Below the pieces are notes generated by a model. That model ran no database searches and was not told where the DNA came from. It saw nothing but the letters and a program-made list of their open reading frames with translations. Position numbers and translations under genes: made by a program. Shown piece by piece: positions 24,567-31,955 of a stretch of DNA of 64,000 bases. Origin of the DNA: Phycisphaerae bacterium (GTDB lineage Bacteria > Planctomycetota > Phycisphaerae > UBA1845 > PWPN01); NCBI GenBank assembly GCA_012719955.1, contig JAAXZI010000158.1:1-64000 (forward strand). Direction: 5' to 3'. Every line of letters begins with the position of its first letter. Within the stretch, counting starts at the first letter, position 1.

Positions 24567-24594
24567 TTGACGCCCTTGGCGAGACTGCTATATT
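24567..24594 (+). promoter_or_regulatory. thrS promoter P1
   Basis: TTGACG (24567-24572), 16-nt spacer, TATATT (24589-24594). Transcription from here would give a leader of about 190 nt before thrS. Confidence 0.6.
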
Positions 24595-24642
24595 GAAGGA
24601 TGCCCGGTAGGCTGACCGTGGTTCGGCAACGGCTCGTCCGGA

Positions 24643-24671
24643 TTCTCATAAAGCGTATGTTAGTCTATAAT
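24643..24671 (+). promoter_or_regulatory. thrS promoter P2
   Basis: TTCTCA (24643-24648), 17-nt spacer, TATAAT (24666-24671), an exact -10. The predicted start near 24678 falls within the 5' arm of the long leader helix. Confidence 0.5.
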
Positions 24672-24674
24672 CTG

Positions 24675-24773
24675 ACGGCATTTATTCTCATGACGCCCAC
24701 GATTGCTTAGCATGGCACTTTTCCGCGACCAACGGCGAAGTGCAAGCGTGCGCGTCAGCGGAATAAATGCCGT
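24675..24773 (+). promoter_or_regulatory. structured leader RNA of thrS
   Basis: Nested perfect helices in the thrS 5' region: A, ACGGCATTTATTC with GAATAAATGCCGT (24675-24687/24761-24773, 13 bp); B, TGACGC with GCGTCA (24691-24696/24752-24757); C, CACG with CGTG (24698-24701/24747-24750); D, GCACTT with AAGTGC (24715-24720/24738-24743); E, CCG with CGG closing a seven-base loop. T-rich sequence follows helix A. A micro-ORF (24690-24710, MTPTIA) with two Thr codons lies inside. No T-box motif was found. A cis-regulatory role, by attenuation or by ThrRS binding, is inferred. Confidence 0.6.
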
Positions 24774-24793
24774 TGTCTTTTGGTTTAGGTCTG

Positions 24794-26938
24794 ATGCCTC
24801 AAGTTACACTGCCTGACGGAAAAACTCTGGAAGTCGCACCTGGCACCACGGTCGGCCAGGTTGCCGCCATGATCGGCCCGGGCCTGGCCAAGGCGGCCGT
24901 GGCCGGCAAGGTGAACGGCGAGATCGTCGATCTAAGCCATCCGCTTGAGGCCGACTGCCGGCTCGAGCTGCTCAAGCTGGACGCCGCCGACCCGGACAGC
25001 CTTTACGTGCTGCGCCACAGCGCCGCCCACGTCATGGCCGAGGCCATCTGCTCGCTGTTTCCGGAGACCAAGCTGGTCTACGGGCCTCCGGTAGACAACG
25101 GATTCTACTACGATATCGATCTGGACCGCCCGCTCTCCAGCCAAGACTTTGAGGCCATTGAGCAACGGATGGCCCAGATCATCAAGGAAGACCGTCCTTT
25201 CACCCGGTACGAGGTCGACCGCCAGGAAGCGTTCAAGAAGCTTCAGGCCGAGGGCAATCGCTACAAGATCGACAACGCCGAGCGGGCGGAGGGACCGCTG
25301 AGCTTCTATGTCACGGGCCCTGAACCCGGCCGGTATTTTGAGGACCTCTGCCGGGGTCCGCACCTGCCCAGTACCGGGCGGATCGGCGCCTTCAAGGTCA
25401 TGCAGGTCAGCGGGGCCTACTACCGGGGCGATCAGAAGGAAAAGCAGCTTCAGCGGGTCTACGGCACCGCCTGGCCGACCCGGAAGGACCTGGACAAGTA
25501 TCTCGCCCAGCTCGAAGAAGCGAAAAAACGCGATCACCGCAAACTCGGCCAGGAGCTGGGCTTGTTCACCGTCGATCCGCTGGTAGGCAGCGGGTTGGTG
25601 CTCTGGAAGCCCAAGGGGGCGGTGATCCGGGCTCAGCTTGAGGATTTTCTCCGGGCCGAGCTGATCAAGAGCGGTTATCAGCCGGTTTACACCCCGCATA
25701 TCGGCAAGCTGGGCCTGTATCGGACCAGCGGCCACTTCCCGTATTACAAGGATAGCCAGTTCCCGCCGATCTTTGAGAGCCGCACCGCGGAGATTCTGAA
25801 CCGGCTCTGGGAGGCGGCCCGGGGGCGGCCCAGCGGGGAGATCTGCCCGGAAGAGCGCCAAATCCTGGCGGAGCTTCGTCAAACCGACGCCGCGGCCTAC
25901 GAGGCCCTCACGGGGCACAGCGCCTACAAAGCCGGCGGCGACAAGGCGGCCCACCTGAAGGCGATCGAGGCTCAGTTGGAGGTATCCGACGGGTATCTGC
26001 TGAAGCCGATGAACTGTCCGCACCACATCCGCATCTACGCGTCAGAGCCGCGGAGCTACCGGGATCTGCCCATCCGGCTGGCGGAGTTCGGCACCGTCTA
26101 CCGCTACGAGCAGAGCGGCGAGCTTTCCGGCATGACCCGCGTGCGCGGCTTCACCCAGGATGACGCCCACCTGTTCTGCCGGCCGGACCAGCTCCTCGAA
26201 GAGATTACCGGATGCGTTAATCTTACTCGCAAGGTCCTGGATCTGCTGGGCTTAAGCGACTACAGCGTGCGGGTCAGTCTGCGTGATCCGGCCAGCGACA
26301 AGTATGTGGGCAGCGCGGAGAACTGGGCCCTGGCCGAGCAGGCCGTGCGCGAGGCGGTCAAGGCCAGCGGCATGGTCTTCACCGAGGCCCTCGGAGAGGC
26401 CGCCTTCTACGGGCCTAAGATCGACTTCATCGTCAAGGACTGCATCGGGCGGGAGTGGCAGCTCGGGACCGTGCAGGTGGACTACAACCTGCCGGAGCGG
26501 TTCGAGCTGACCTACATCGGCGCCGACAACGCGGCACACCAGCCGGTAATGATCCACCGTGCGCCTTTTGGCAGTATGGAGCGGTTCGTCGGTATATTGA
26601 TCGAGCATTTTGCGGGCGCGTTCCCTCTCTGGCTGGCGCCGTTGCAGGTGGTGGTCGCCTCGGTGAGCGAGAAGAGCGCCGACTACGCCCGGACCGTCCG
26701 CGATCGGCTGTTCGCGGCCGGCGTGCGCGTGGAGCTGGACGACTCCCCGGAAAAGATCGGGCCCAAGAAACACAACGCCCGCAAGCAGAAAGTGCCATAT
26801 ATTCTGGTGGTTGGCGAGAAGGAAGCCGCCGAACAATCGGTGAATGTGAACGACCGCAATGGCCGAAATCTCGGAAACGAGGATCTTGCGGCGTTCGTGG
26901 AGCGCTGTACCCGCGAAATCAGGGAACGGGTGCTCTGA
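24794..26938 (+). CDS. thrS: threonyl-tRNA synthetase
   Basis: Class II aminoacyl-tRNA synthetase charging tRNA-Thr, cytosolic, 714 aa. Domains: TGS (about 1-65), the second editing domain with HSAAHVMAEAI and YYDIDLDRPL (about 75-225), the catalytic core and the C-terminal anticodon-binding domain with PLQVVVASVSEK. Zinc ligands are visible in MNCPHH, DDAHLF and MIHRAPFGSMER. Start MPQVTLPDGK at 24794 matches the TGS start in other ThrRS; the ATG at 24767 lies inside the leader helix. A segment of about 65 residues (about 335-400) is inserted between the FPPI motif and the LKPMNCPHH motif; E. coli ThrS is 642 aa and lacks it. Confidence 0.96.
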   Translation: MPQVTLPDGKTLEVAPGTTVGQVAAMIGPGLAKAAVAGKVNGEIVDLSHPLEADCRLELLKLDAADPDSLYVLRHSAAHVMAEAICSLFPETKLVYGPPVDNGFYYDIDLDRPLSSQDFEAIEQRMAQIIKEDRPFTRYEVDRQEAFKKLQAEGNRYKIDNAERAEGPLSFYVTGPEPGRYFEDLCRGPHLPSTGRIGAFKVMQVSGAYYRGDQKEKQLQRVYGTAWPTRKDLDKYLAQLEEAKKRDHRKLGQELGLFTVDPLVGSGLVLWKPKGAVIRAQLEDFLRAELIKSGYQPVYTPHIGKLGLYRTSGHFPYYKDSQFPPIFESRTAEILNRLWEAARGRPSGEICPEERQILAELRQTDAAAYEALTGHSAYKAGGDKAAHLKAIEAQLEVSDGYLLKPMNCPHHIRIYASEPRSYRDLPIRLAEFGTVYRYEQSGELSGMTRVRGFTQDDAHLFCRPDQLLEEITGCVNLTRKVLDLLGLSDYSVRVSLRDPASDKYVGSAENWALAEQAVREAVKASGMVFTEALGEAAFYGPKIDFIVKDCIGREWQLGTVQVDYNLPERFELTYIGADNAAHQPVMIHRAPFGSMERFVGILIEHFAGAFPLWLAPLQVVVASVSEKSADYARTVRDRLFAAGVRVELDDSPEKIGPKKHNARKQKVPYILVVGEKEAAEQSVNVNDRNGRNLGNEDLAAFVERCTREIRERVL

Positions 26939-27073
26939 GCCTCTGTCCCCCGGACCGGTCGTGCGTCGGCCAGAGGTGGCGTTGAGGCCGTTACGGCGGT
27001 GCCAGATATGCGGCCGGCACTGTTGAGCAGCGGCATACGCCCTTCCGGGACAGCAACCTAACGAGGAATCAAC

Positions 27074-27101
27074 GTCGCGCGCGTGGCGCGACAGGTTTTT
27101 T
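27074..27101 (+). terminator. intrinsic terminator/attenuator between thrS and infC
   Basis: GTCGCGC (27074-27080), loop gcgtg, GCGCGAC (27086-27092), agg, then TTTTTT (27096-27101). It ends only 23 nt before the proposed infC start and before its ribosome binding site. It may end thrS transcription, or act as an attenuator for infC, since there is no space for a separate infC promoter downstream of it. Confidence 0.75.
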
Positions 27102-27124
27102 GTCTAACAAGAAAGGATTTAGCC

Positions 27125-27622
27125 ATCGCCCAGCATCGCTGTAACGAGCAGATCCGGCTCTCTCCGATCCGGCTGATCGACCATGAGAACAACCAGTTGG
27201 GGATTGTACCCACCGACGAAGCCTTGCGGATGGCCCGGTCGGTCGGCCTGGATCTGGTAGAAGTCGCACCGACGGAGCGGCCGCCCGTCTGCCGGATCAT
27301 GGATTACGGGAAGTTCAAGTATTCCCAGAAAAAGAAGAAGCAGAAGCACACCGAACAGAAGCTCAAGGAGGTCCGCCTTCACCCGCGGACCGACAGCAAC
27401 GACCAGAAAATCAAGCTCAACCAGGCCGTCGGTTTCCTGGACAAGGGCAACAAGGTGCAGTTCACTATGATCTTCCGCGGCCGCGAGCGGTTCCACCAGG
27501 ACATTGGCTACGAGGTGTTCAACACCATCCTCGCCCAGTTGGGTGACAAGGCCAAGGTGGAGCGTCCGCCGCGCAGCGAAGGACGGCGGATCATCATGGT
27601 GGTGGCGCCGGCAAAGCATTGA
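27125..27622 (+). CDS. infC: translation initiation factor IF-3
   Basis: Initiation factor that proofreads the start codon and prevents premature subunit joining, 165 aa. N-domain: NEQIRLSPIRLIDHENNQLGIVPTDEAL; linker rich in Lys (SQKKKKQKH); C-domain with KEVRLHPRTDSNDQKIKLNQA and QFTMIFRGRER. The likely start is the AUC codon at 27125: AAAGGAT lies eight bases upstream and the product then begins IAQHRCNEQIR, as IF-3 normally does. The only in-frame upstream start, GTG 27083, lies inside the terminator hairpin. Rare AUU/AUC starts are a known feature of infC and allow autoregulation. rpmI and rplT, the usual followers, are absent. Confidence 0.93.
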   Translation: MAQHRCNEQIRLSPIRLIDHENNQLGIVPTDEALRMARSVGLDLVEVAPTERPPVCRIMDYGKFKYSQKKKKQKHTEQKLKEVRLHPRTDSNDQKIKLNQAVGFLDKGNKVQFTMIFRGRERFHQDIGYEVFNTILAQLGDKAKVERPPRSEGRRIIMVVAPAKH

Positions 27623-27771
27623 ACGGGCCGCGGACCGGCGTTCGCGAACCATTAGAACCCAACCATTCAGAGCTGAACGACGGCTCACTGAGGACCGGCC
27701 TATTGTTCTCAGCGATCCACGATCAGCGGCGGTGGTGTATTGTTGCGATTGACAAGGAGTAGTCGTAAGGC

Positions 27772-29028
27772 ATGCCAGACCTGATCCCCCCCCATGGCGG
27801 GCTTACCGAGCCCATGAACCGTACCGTACCGGCCGATCGTCAGGCCCAGTTCAAGCGCGAGGCGGCCGGATTGCCCGCCCTGGTGGTCAGCGATGCCGAC
27901 CTGTCCAGTGTGTACCGCATCGGCGACGGCGGCCTGAGCCCGCTGGTCGGCCCCATGATCAAGCCGGTCTACGACCAGGTGCTGCGCGAGGCGAGCCTCA
28001 CCCGCAATGGGCGGAAATACGCGTGGACGATTCCGATTTCGCTGCCGGCCACGTCTGAAGAGGCCGGCTCGATGCGGCCGGGCCAGCGCGTCCGGCTGGT
28101 CAACTCGGCGGGCGAGACGGTCGGCATCCTCACCGTCGAAGACATCTTCCCGTGGGACAAAGCCGCCTACATCGAAGGCGTCTACCAGACCAAGCGCACC
28201 GACCACCCAGGCGCCCGGATGGTCTTGACCGACCCGCGCGAGATGCTGGTCGGCGGTGAGATCGAGGTCCTCCCCCAGCCCAAGCATCCCGAGTACGGCA
28301 AGTACGTGCTGACCCCGCGCGAGACGCGGGCCCTCTTTGCCAGCAAAGGCTGGGAGCGGGTGGTGGCCTTCCAGACCCGCAATCCGCTGCACCGGGCCCA
28401 CGAGTACGCCCTGGTCCACGGGGCCGAGGTCCTGACCCGCGAGGGGTACAAGACCGGCGTGGTGCTCAATCCGCTGATCGGCGAAACCAAGTCCGACGAC
28501 GTCAACGCCGCGACCCGGATGCGCACCTACGAAGCCCTGATTCAGACCAAACAGCTCGGCCAGGGCGACAAGGATGAAGAGCTCTGGAAGAGCAAAGGCT
28601 ACGATCTGCTCGATGTGACCTTGCTGCTCGGGCTGGATATCAAGATGTTCTACGGCGGACCCAAAGAGGCGATCATGCACGCCATCTATCGCCAGAACTT
28701 CGGGTTCACGGACATCATCATCGGCCGCAAGCACGCCGACGCCCCCTATGACGACGGCACGGACATCTGGGACCCGCTGGCGGCCCAGCGCATTTTCGAC
28801 GAGATCACCGGCGAACTCCTCATCAAGCCGGTGAAGGTGGGCTTTGCCGCCTATTACGAGGAGCTGGGGCGGGTCGGCCTGGTGGATGAATGCAGCAAGA
28901 AGGGGTGGAAGCCCATCCCCATCAGCGGGCGCGACGTTCGCGAGGCGCTGGCGGCCGGCCGGCTGCCGGACCCCCGGGTCATGCGCGAGTCTACGGCGCG
29001 GATTCTGATTGAGGCCATGAAAAAGTAA
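27772..29028 (+). CDS. sat: sulfate adenylyltransferase (ATP sulfurylase)
   Basis: Makes adenylyl sulfate from ATP and sulfate, first step of sulfate activation, or runs in reverse in sulfur oxidation; cytosolic, homo-oligomeric, 418 aa. Motifs: [15 protein letters not shown] (the QxRNPxHxxH nucleotide motif), [11 protein letters not shown] and [10 protein letters not shown]. No APS-kinase domain is attached. AAGGAG (about 27752) is 14 nt upstream and TAAGG closer. No aprAB, cysH or cysC follows, so direction and pathway cannot be decided. Next gene is an NrnA-type phosphatase, which could remove 3'-phosphoadenosine 5'-phosphate. Confidence 0.93.
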   Translation: MPDLIPPHGGLTEPMNRTVPADRQAQFKREAAGLPALVVSDADLSSVYRIGDGGLSPLVGPMIKPVYDQVLREASLTRNGRKYAWTIPISLPATSEEAGSMRPGQRVRLVNSAGETVGILTVEDIFPWDKAAYIEGVYQTKRTDHPGARMVLTDPREMLVGGEIEVLPQPKHPEYGKYVLTPRETRALFASKGWERVVAFQTRNPLHRAHEYALVHGAEVLTREGYKTGVVLNPLIGETKSDDVNAATRMRTYEALIQTKQLGQGDKDEELWKSKGYDLLDVTLLLGLDIKMFYGGPKEAIMHAIYRQNFGFTDIIIGRKHADAPYDDGTDIWDPLAAQRIFDEITGELLIKPVKVGFAAYYEELGRVGLVDECSKKGWKPIPISGRDVREALAAGRLPDPRVMRESTARILIEAMKK

Positions 29029-29032
29029 TAGG

Positions 29033-29145
29033 TCAGTTGTCAGTAGTCAGTTGTTGGCTCCTTTGTCCTTTGGTCAGGTGTGGAGGCCGCCGGGCGCTTC
29101 CGATGGGTCGGATCAGTCGGATAAGCCCGATCAGCCGGTCTCACC
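29033..29145. repeat. partial 'cagttgttgg' repeat plus 'ggatcagtcggat' repeat
   Basis: tcagttgtcagtagtcagttgttgg (about 29034-29058) is a short relative of the repeat at 20282-20475. Directly after it, tcggatcagtcggataagcccgatcagccgg (about 29106-29137) is a second simple dispersed repeat. Both precede the proposed start of the nrnA-like gene and make its frame look longer than it is. Confidence 0.6.
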
Positions 29146-29171
29146 ATTCTCTGACTATCGTCGGATTAAAC

Positions 29172-30152
29172 GTGGCTCCGCCCAGCGAACTCATTGAAGT
29201 GCTTTCCAACGCAAAACGGCCGCTGGTCGTCGGGCACGTCACGCCCGACGCCGACGCCATCGCCTCCATGCTGAGCCTGGCCCGGGTGTTGCCCTCCCAG
29301 GCCGCCAGGGTGGCCCTCGAGCGGGGCAAGGTCGCCCAGAAGCTTCGCTTCATGGTGGAGATGGGCCAAGTGCCTTCCGCCGACGCGGCCGAAATCGCCG
29401 ATGCCGACCTGGTGGCCGTCGTGGACACCGCCGGCACCAACCGCGTCAACGTCGAGGGCAAGTGGGAGGCCATCGCCGGCAAGTTCGTGGTCAACATCGA
29501 TCATCACATCACCAACCCGGATTTCGGCCGGATCAACTGGGTGGTCGATTCGGCCAGCAGCACCAGCGAGTTGATTTACCGGCTGATCACCACCGCGGGC
29601 TGGCCGCTGGATGCCACCACCGCCTCACTGCTCTATGCCGGTATCCACTCCGACACCGGGGGCTTCTCCCTGCCCAACACCACGGCCGACGCCCTGGAGG
29701 TGGCGGCGGCGCTGGTGCGCGGCGGCGCGGACATCGATATGCTGGGCGCCCGCCTGTGCCGCTCCCAACGCCGCAGCGAATTCGACCTCATCCGCGTGGT
29801 GTATCACAACACCCGCCTGGCCGCGGACGGACAGATCGCCTACAGCACCCTCTCGCACCAGGAAATCGTCAGCTCGGGCTGCACGGCCGAGGACATCGAT
29901 GACCAGGTCTCGATCCCGCGGTCGCTCTCGGGGGTGCGGATAGCCATGCTGTTTTCGGAGGGCGAGCCGGGCGTCATCCGCATCAATTTCCGCGGCGAAA
30001 ATGGCACGCCGGTGCTGCCGCTGGCCCAGAAACTCGGCGGCGGCGGGCACACCTTCTCGGCCGGGGCCAGGATCCGCGATGCCATGGAGCGGGTGGTGGA
30101 GCGGGTGCTGGGCGAGGCGACAAGCCTGCTGCAGGCGCCGAGCCCTGAATGA
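29172..30152 (+). CDS. DHH/DHHA1 phosphoesterase, NrnA-like
   Basis: 326 aa. Manganese-dependent phosphoesterase of the kind that degrades short oligoribonucleotides or converts pAp to AMP. DHH domain: VVGHVTPDADAIASML, VVDTAGTNRV and NIDHHITNPDFG; SGIHSDTGGFSLPNT-like and the DHHA1 end GGGGHTFSAGARI are typical. The first motif reads DADAIAS where DGDAIGS is usual, keeping both Asp ligands. Start GTG 29172 is chosen because upstream sequence is repeat DNA; its ribosome site is weak. Following sat, a pAp phosphatase role is attractive but inferred. Confidence 0.85.
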   Translation: MAPPSELIEVLSNAKRPLVVGHVTPDADAIASMLSLARVLPSQAARVALERGKVAQKLRFMVEMGQVPSADAAEIADADLVAVVDTAGTNRVNVEGKWEAIAGKFVVNIDHHITNPDFGRINWVVDSASSTSELIYRLITTAGWPLDATTASLLYAGIHSDTGGFSLPNTTADALEVAAALVRGGADIDMLGARLCRSQRRSEFDLIRVVYHNTRLAADGQIAYSTLSHQEIVSSGCTAEDIDDQVSIPRSLSGVRIAMLFSEGEPGVIRINFRGENGTPVLPLAQKLGGGGHTFSAGARIRDAMERVVERVLGEATSLLQAPSPE

Positions 30153-30154
30153 CG

Positions 30155-30282
30155 AATGTCTAATGACCAATGTCTAAAGAATGTCGAATGTCCTAATGAC
30201 TAATGACTGAGGGGTGGCGGCCAGCCGTTTAGTCATTGGGGCATTCTTCAGACATTAGGATTTAGACATTAGTCATTCCTGC
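30155..30282. repeat. 'aatgtctaatgac' repeat forming an inverted repeat
   Basis: Direct copies of gaatgtctaatgac-type units (30157-30210) are answered by their reverse complement (ttagtcattggggcattc, ttcagacattagg, gacattagtcattc; 30230-30277) around a GC-rich centre (gtggcggccagcc). The whole could fold as one long hairpin. No ORF. Confidence 0.65.
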
Positions 30283-30384
30283 CCGCTGTCCGCCGGTTGA
30301 TCTAAAACCCGTCTCGGGTTAAAACCCCCGTACGTGCTGAATCCTGAGCTTCGACAACGGAACCCCTAATGGAGGAGCTTTGCC

Positions 30385-31209
30385 ATGCAGCCTCTACAGA
30401 TTGGCGTCTGCAACTGGTCCCTGCAAATTCCCGACCTGCGTAAGTGCCTGCTGACGGTGAAAGAGCAACTTGGCCTGAAGCTGGTGCACCTGGGCTTCTT
30501 CGACGACTCGTACAAGGATCCCGCCTCGGTCCTCAAGACGGTCGAGGAGAGCGGATTGGAGATCAGCGCCACCTGCGTGGCCTTCGCCGGCGAGGATTAC
30601 TCCACCATCCAGCGCATCGCCGAGACCGGTGGCTACAAGCCGGATAGCGAATGGGAGGCCCGCTACGCCAAGACGCTGGGCGTGGCCGACATTACCAAAC
30701 AGCTTGGCGTGGAGCTGCTGTCGGTGCATATCGGTTTCGTGCCCCACGACAAGTCCGACCCGAAATACGGCGTGATGGTCGAGCGGCTCAAGCGGCTGTC
30801 CGGCGCGCTGGCCGAGCGCGGCCTGACCCTGGTCATGGAGACCGGCCAGGAGAAGGCCGAGGACCTGGTGGCCTTCATGGATGCCGTGGGCGCCCCCAAC
30901 CTGGCGGTTAATTTCGACCCAGCCAACATGATCCTCTACGGCGTCGGCGACCCGGTCGAGGCCATCGGCATTCTCAAGGATCGCATCGCCCACGTGCACA
31001 TGAAGGATGCCAACTGGTCCAAGAAGCCGACGCAGGAATGGGGCGAAGAGGTGGTCCTGGGCTCCGGCGAGGCGGACATCCCGCGGGTGGTAAGCAAGCT
31101 GCGTTCCATCGGCTATCGCGGTGCGCTGTCCATCGAGCGCGAGGCCGGCAACCAGCGCATCGCGGACATTCTCGAAGGCAAGCGGCTGCTGGAATCGCTG
31201 CTGGGCTGA
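30385..31209 (+). CDS. sugar phosphate isomerase/epimerase, TIM barrel
   Basis: 274-aa xylose isomerase-like TIM-barrel protein. Likely metal-site residues: LVMETGQEKAEDL (Glu near residue 152), LAVNFDPANMILYG (Asp), HVHMKDANW (His) and GALSIEREAGNQ (Glu). The sequence differs clearly from the other epimerase at 13052. GGAGGAG stands nine bases before ATG 30385. Family members include IolE/IolH-like dehydratases, hydroxypyruvate isomerase and ketose epimerases; the substrate is undetermined. Monocistronic, preceded by a long repeat-filled spacer. Confidence 0.83.
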   Translation: MQPLQIGVCNWSLQIPDLRKCLLTVKEQLGLKLVHLGFFDDSYKDPASVLKTVEESGLEISATCVAFAGEDYSTIQRIAETGGYKPDSEWEARYAKTLGVADITKQLGVELLSVHIGFVPHDKSDPKYGVMVERLKRLSGALAERGLTLVMETGQEKAEDLVAFMDAVGAPNLAVNFDPANMILYGVGDPVEAIGILKDRIAHVHMKDANWSKKPTQEWGEEVVLGSGEADIPRVVSKLRSIGYRGALSIEREAGNQRIADILEGKRLLESLLG

Positions 31210-31249
31210 TACTCTTTCCAGTCCGGGAGTTTCGCGCTTCGGCCCATGA

Positions 31250-31268
31250 GGCGGGCAGGATGCCCGCC
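31250..31268. repeat. GGCGGGCA-type palindrome
   Basis: GGCGGGC-aggat-GCCCGCC, shortly after the epimerase stop. Same unit as at 7087, 7122 and 12777. Confidence 0.7.
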
Positions 31269-31395
31269 CCCCCGCCAACGGCCGGGGCATCACTGAACAT
31301 CGACGTCGGTGATCGGCGCTCCAGCGCCGATCGCCGACGGTTTATTGGGGCCGGATTCCCGCCTTTCCCGCTGAGCCGCGTCCACGGAATCGAGA

Positions 31396-31953
31396 CTACC
31401 CCAGCTCGTGCAACAGAATCGCTACCATCGGGGGCACCATGCCCGCGGCGATCAGCCACTTGCCACGGCCTGAAATGCCGTACTTGCCCCGAAGGATCAG
31501 CAGCCCGGTCACGTTGATCAGAATAAGCAGGATCGCAAGCACGTCGGAAACCCATTTCCATCCCGCCACGCTGTTCCGATGCAGTATGTTGCTGTGATAG
31601 AAGATGGGTCGCCGGGAGACCCTTTCATAGACGCCTTCGCCGTCGGCCAGGCGAAGGTGAAGAGTAGCGTTGTCATAGTAGATCTTCACCTGGTTTTCGG
31701 TCGGAGCGTCATAGACCTTGTAGCGGCTTTCCCCCACCAAGGCCCCGAAACCCGCGACGACCTCATCGTTGATCTCGGCGGGACTGTAGGCCCGGTCGAG
31801 TCGGACCGGGACCCGGGTGATGATGAAATCGGGGTTCCAGTCGTCGATGTGATTCAGGGCCAGCCCCGAGAGGCAGTAGGCCATCACCAGCGCGGTACAG
31901 AGATAACCCAGATCCCGGTGCAGGGCCGCATTGAGTTTTCGCCACCCAGCCAC
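31396..31953 (-). CDS. PepSY-associated transmembrane protein
   Basis: 185-aa inner-membrane protein with an N-terminal segment (YLCTALVMAYCLSGLALNHI), a periplasmic PepSY-like domain containing YDNATLHLRLADGEG, a conserved LHRNSVAGWKWVSDVLAILLILINVTGLLILRGKYG helix region, and a last helix (LIAAGMVPPMVAILLHELG). Such proteins occur in iron-regulated clusters and in heme or siderophore handling. It starts with GTG 31953, GGAG about 10 bases upstream, two bases after the stop of the CbiX-like gene, so the two are co-transcribed. Confidence 0.8.
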   Translation of the reverse strand: MAGWRKLNAALHRDLGYLCTALVMAYCLSGLALNHIDDWNPDFIITRVPVRLDRAYSPAEINDEVVAGFGALVGESRYKVYDAPTENQVKIYYDNATLHLRLADGEGVYERVSRRPIFYHSNILHRNSVAGWKWVSDVLAILLILINVTGLLILRGKYGISGRGKWLIAAGMVPPMVAILLHELG

Positions 31954-31955
31954 GG

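Noticed and set aside
24675-24790. T-box riboswitch upstream of thrS
   Set aside because: No T-box sequence (AGGGTGGNACCGCG-like) or specifier-loop arrangement, and no clear antiterminator.
29037-29171. longer N-terminus of the NrnA-like protein
   Set aside because: The upstream codons lie in two simple repeat types and have no counterpart in DHH proteins.
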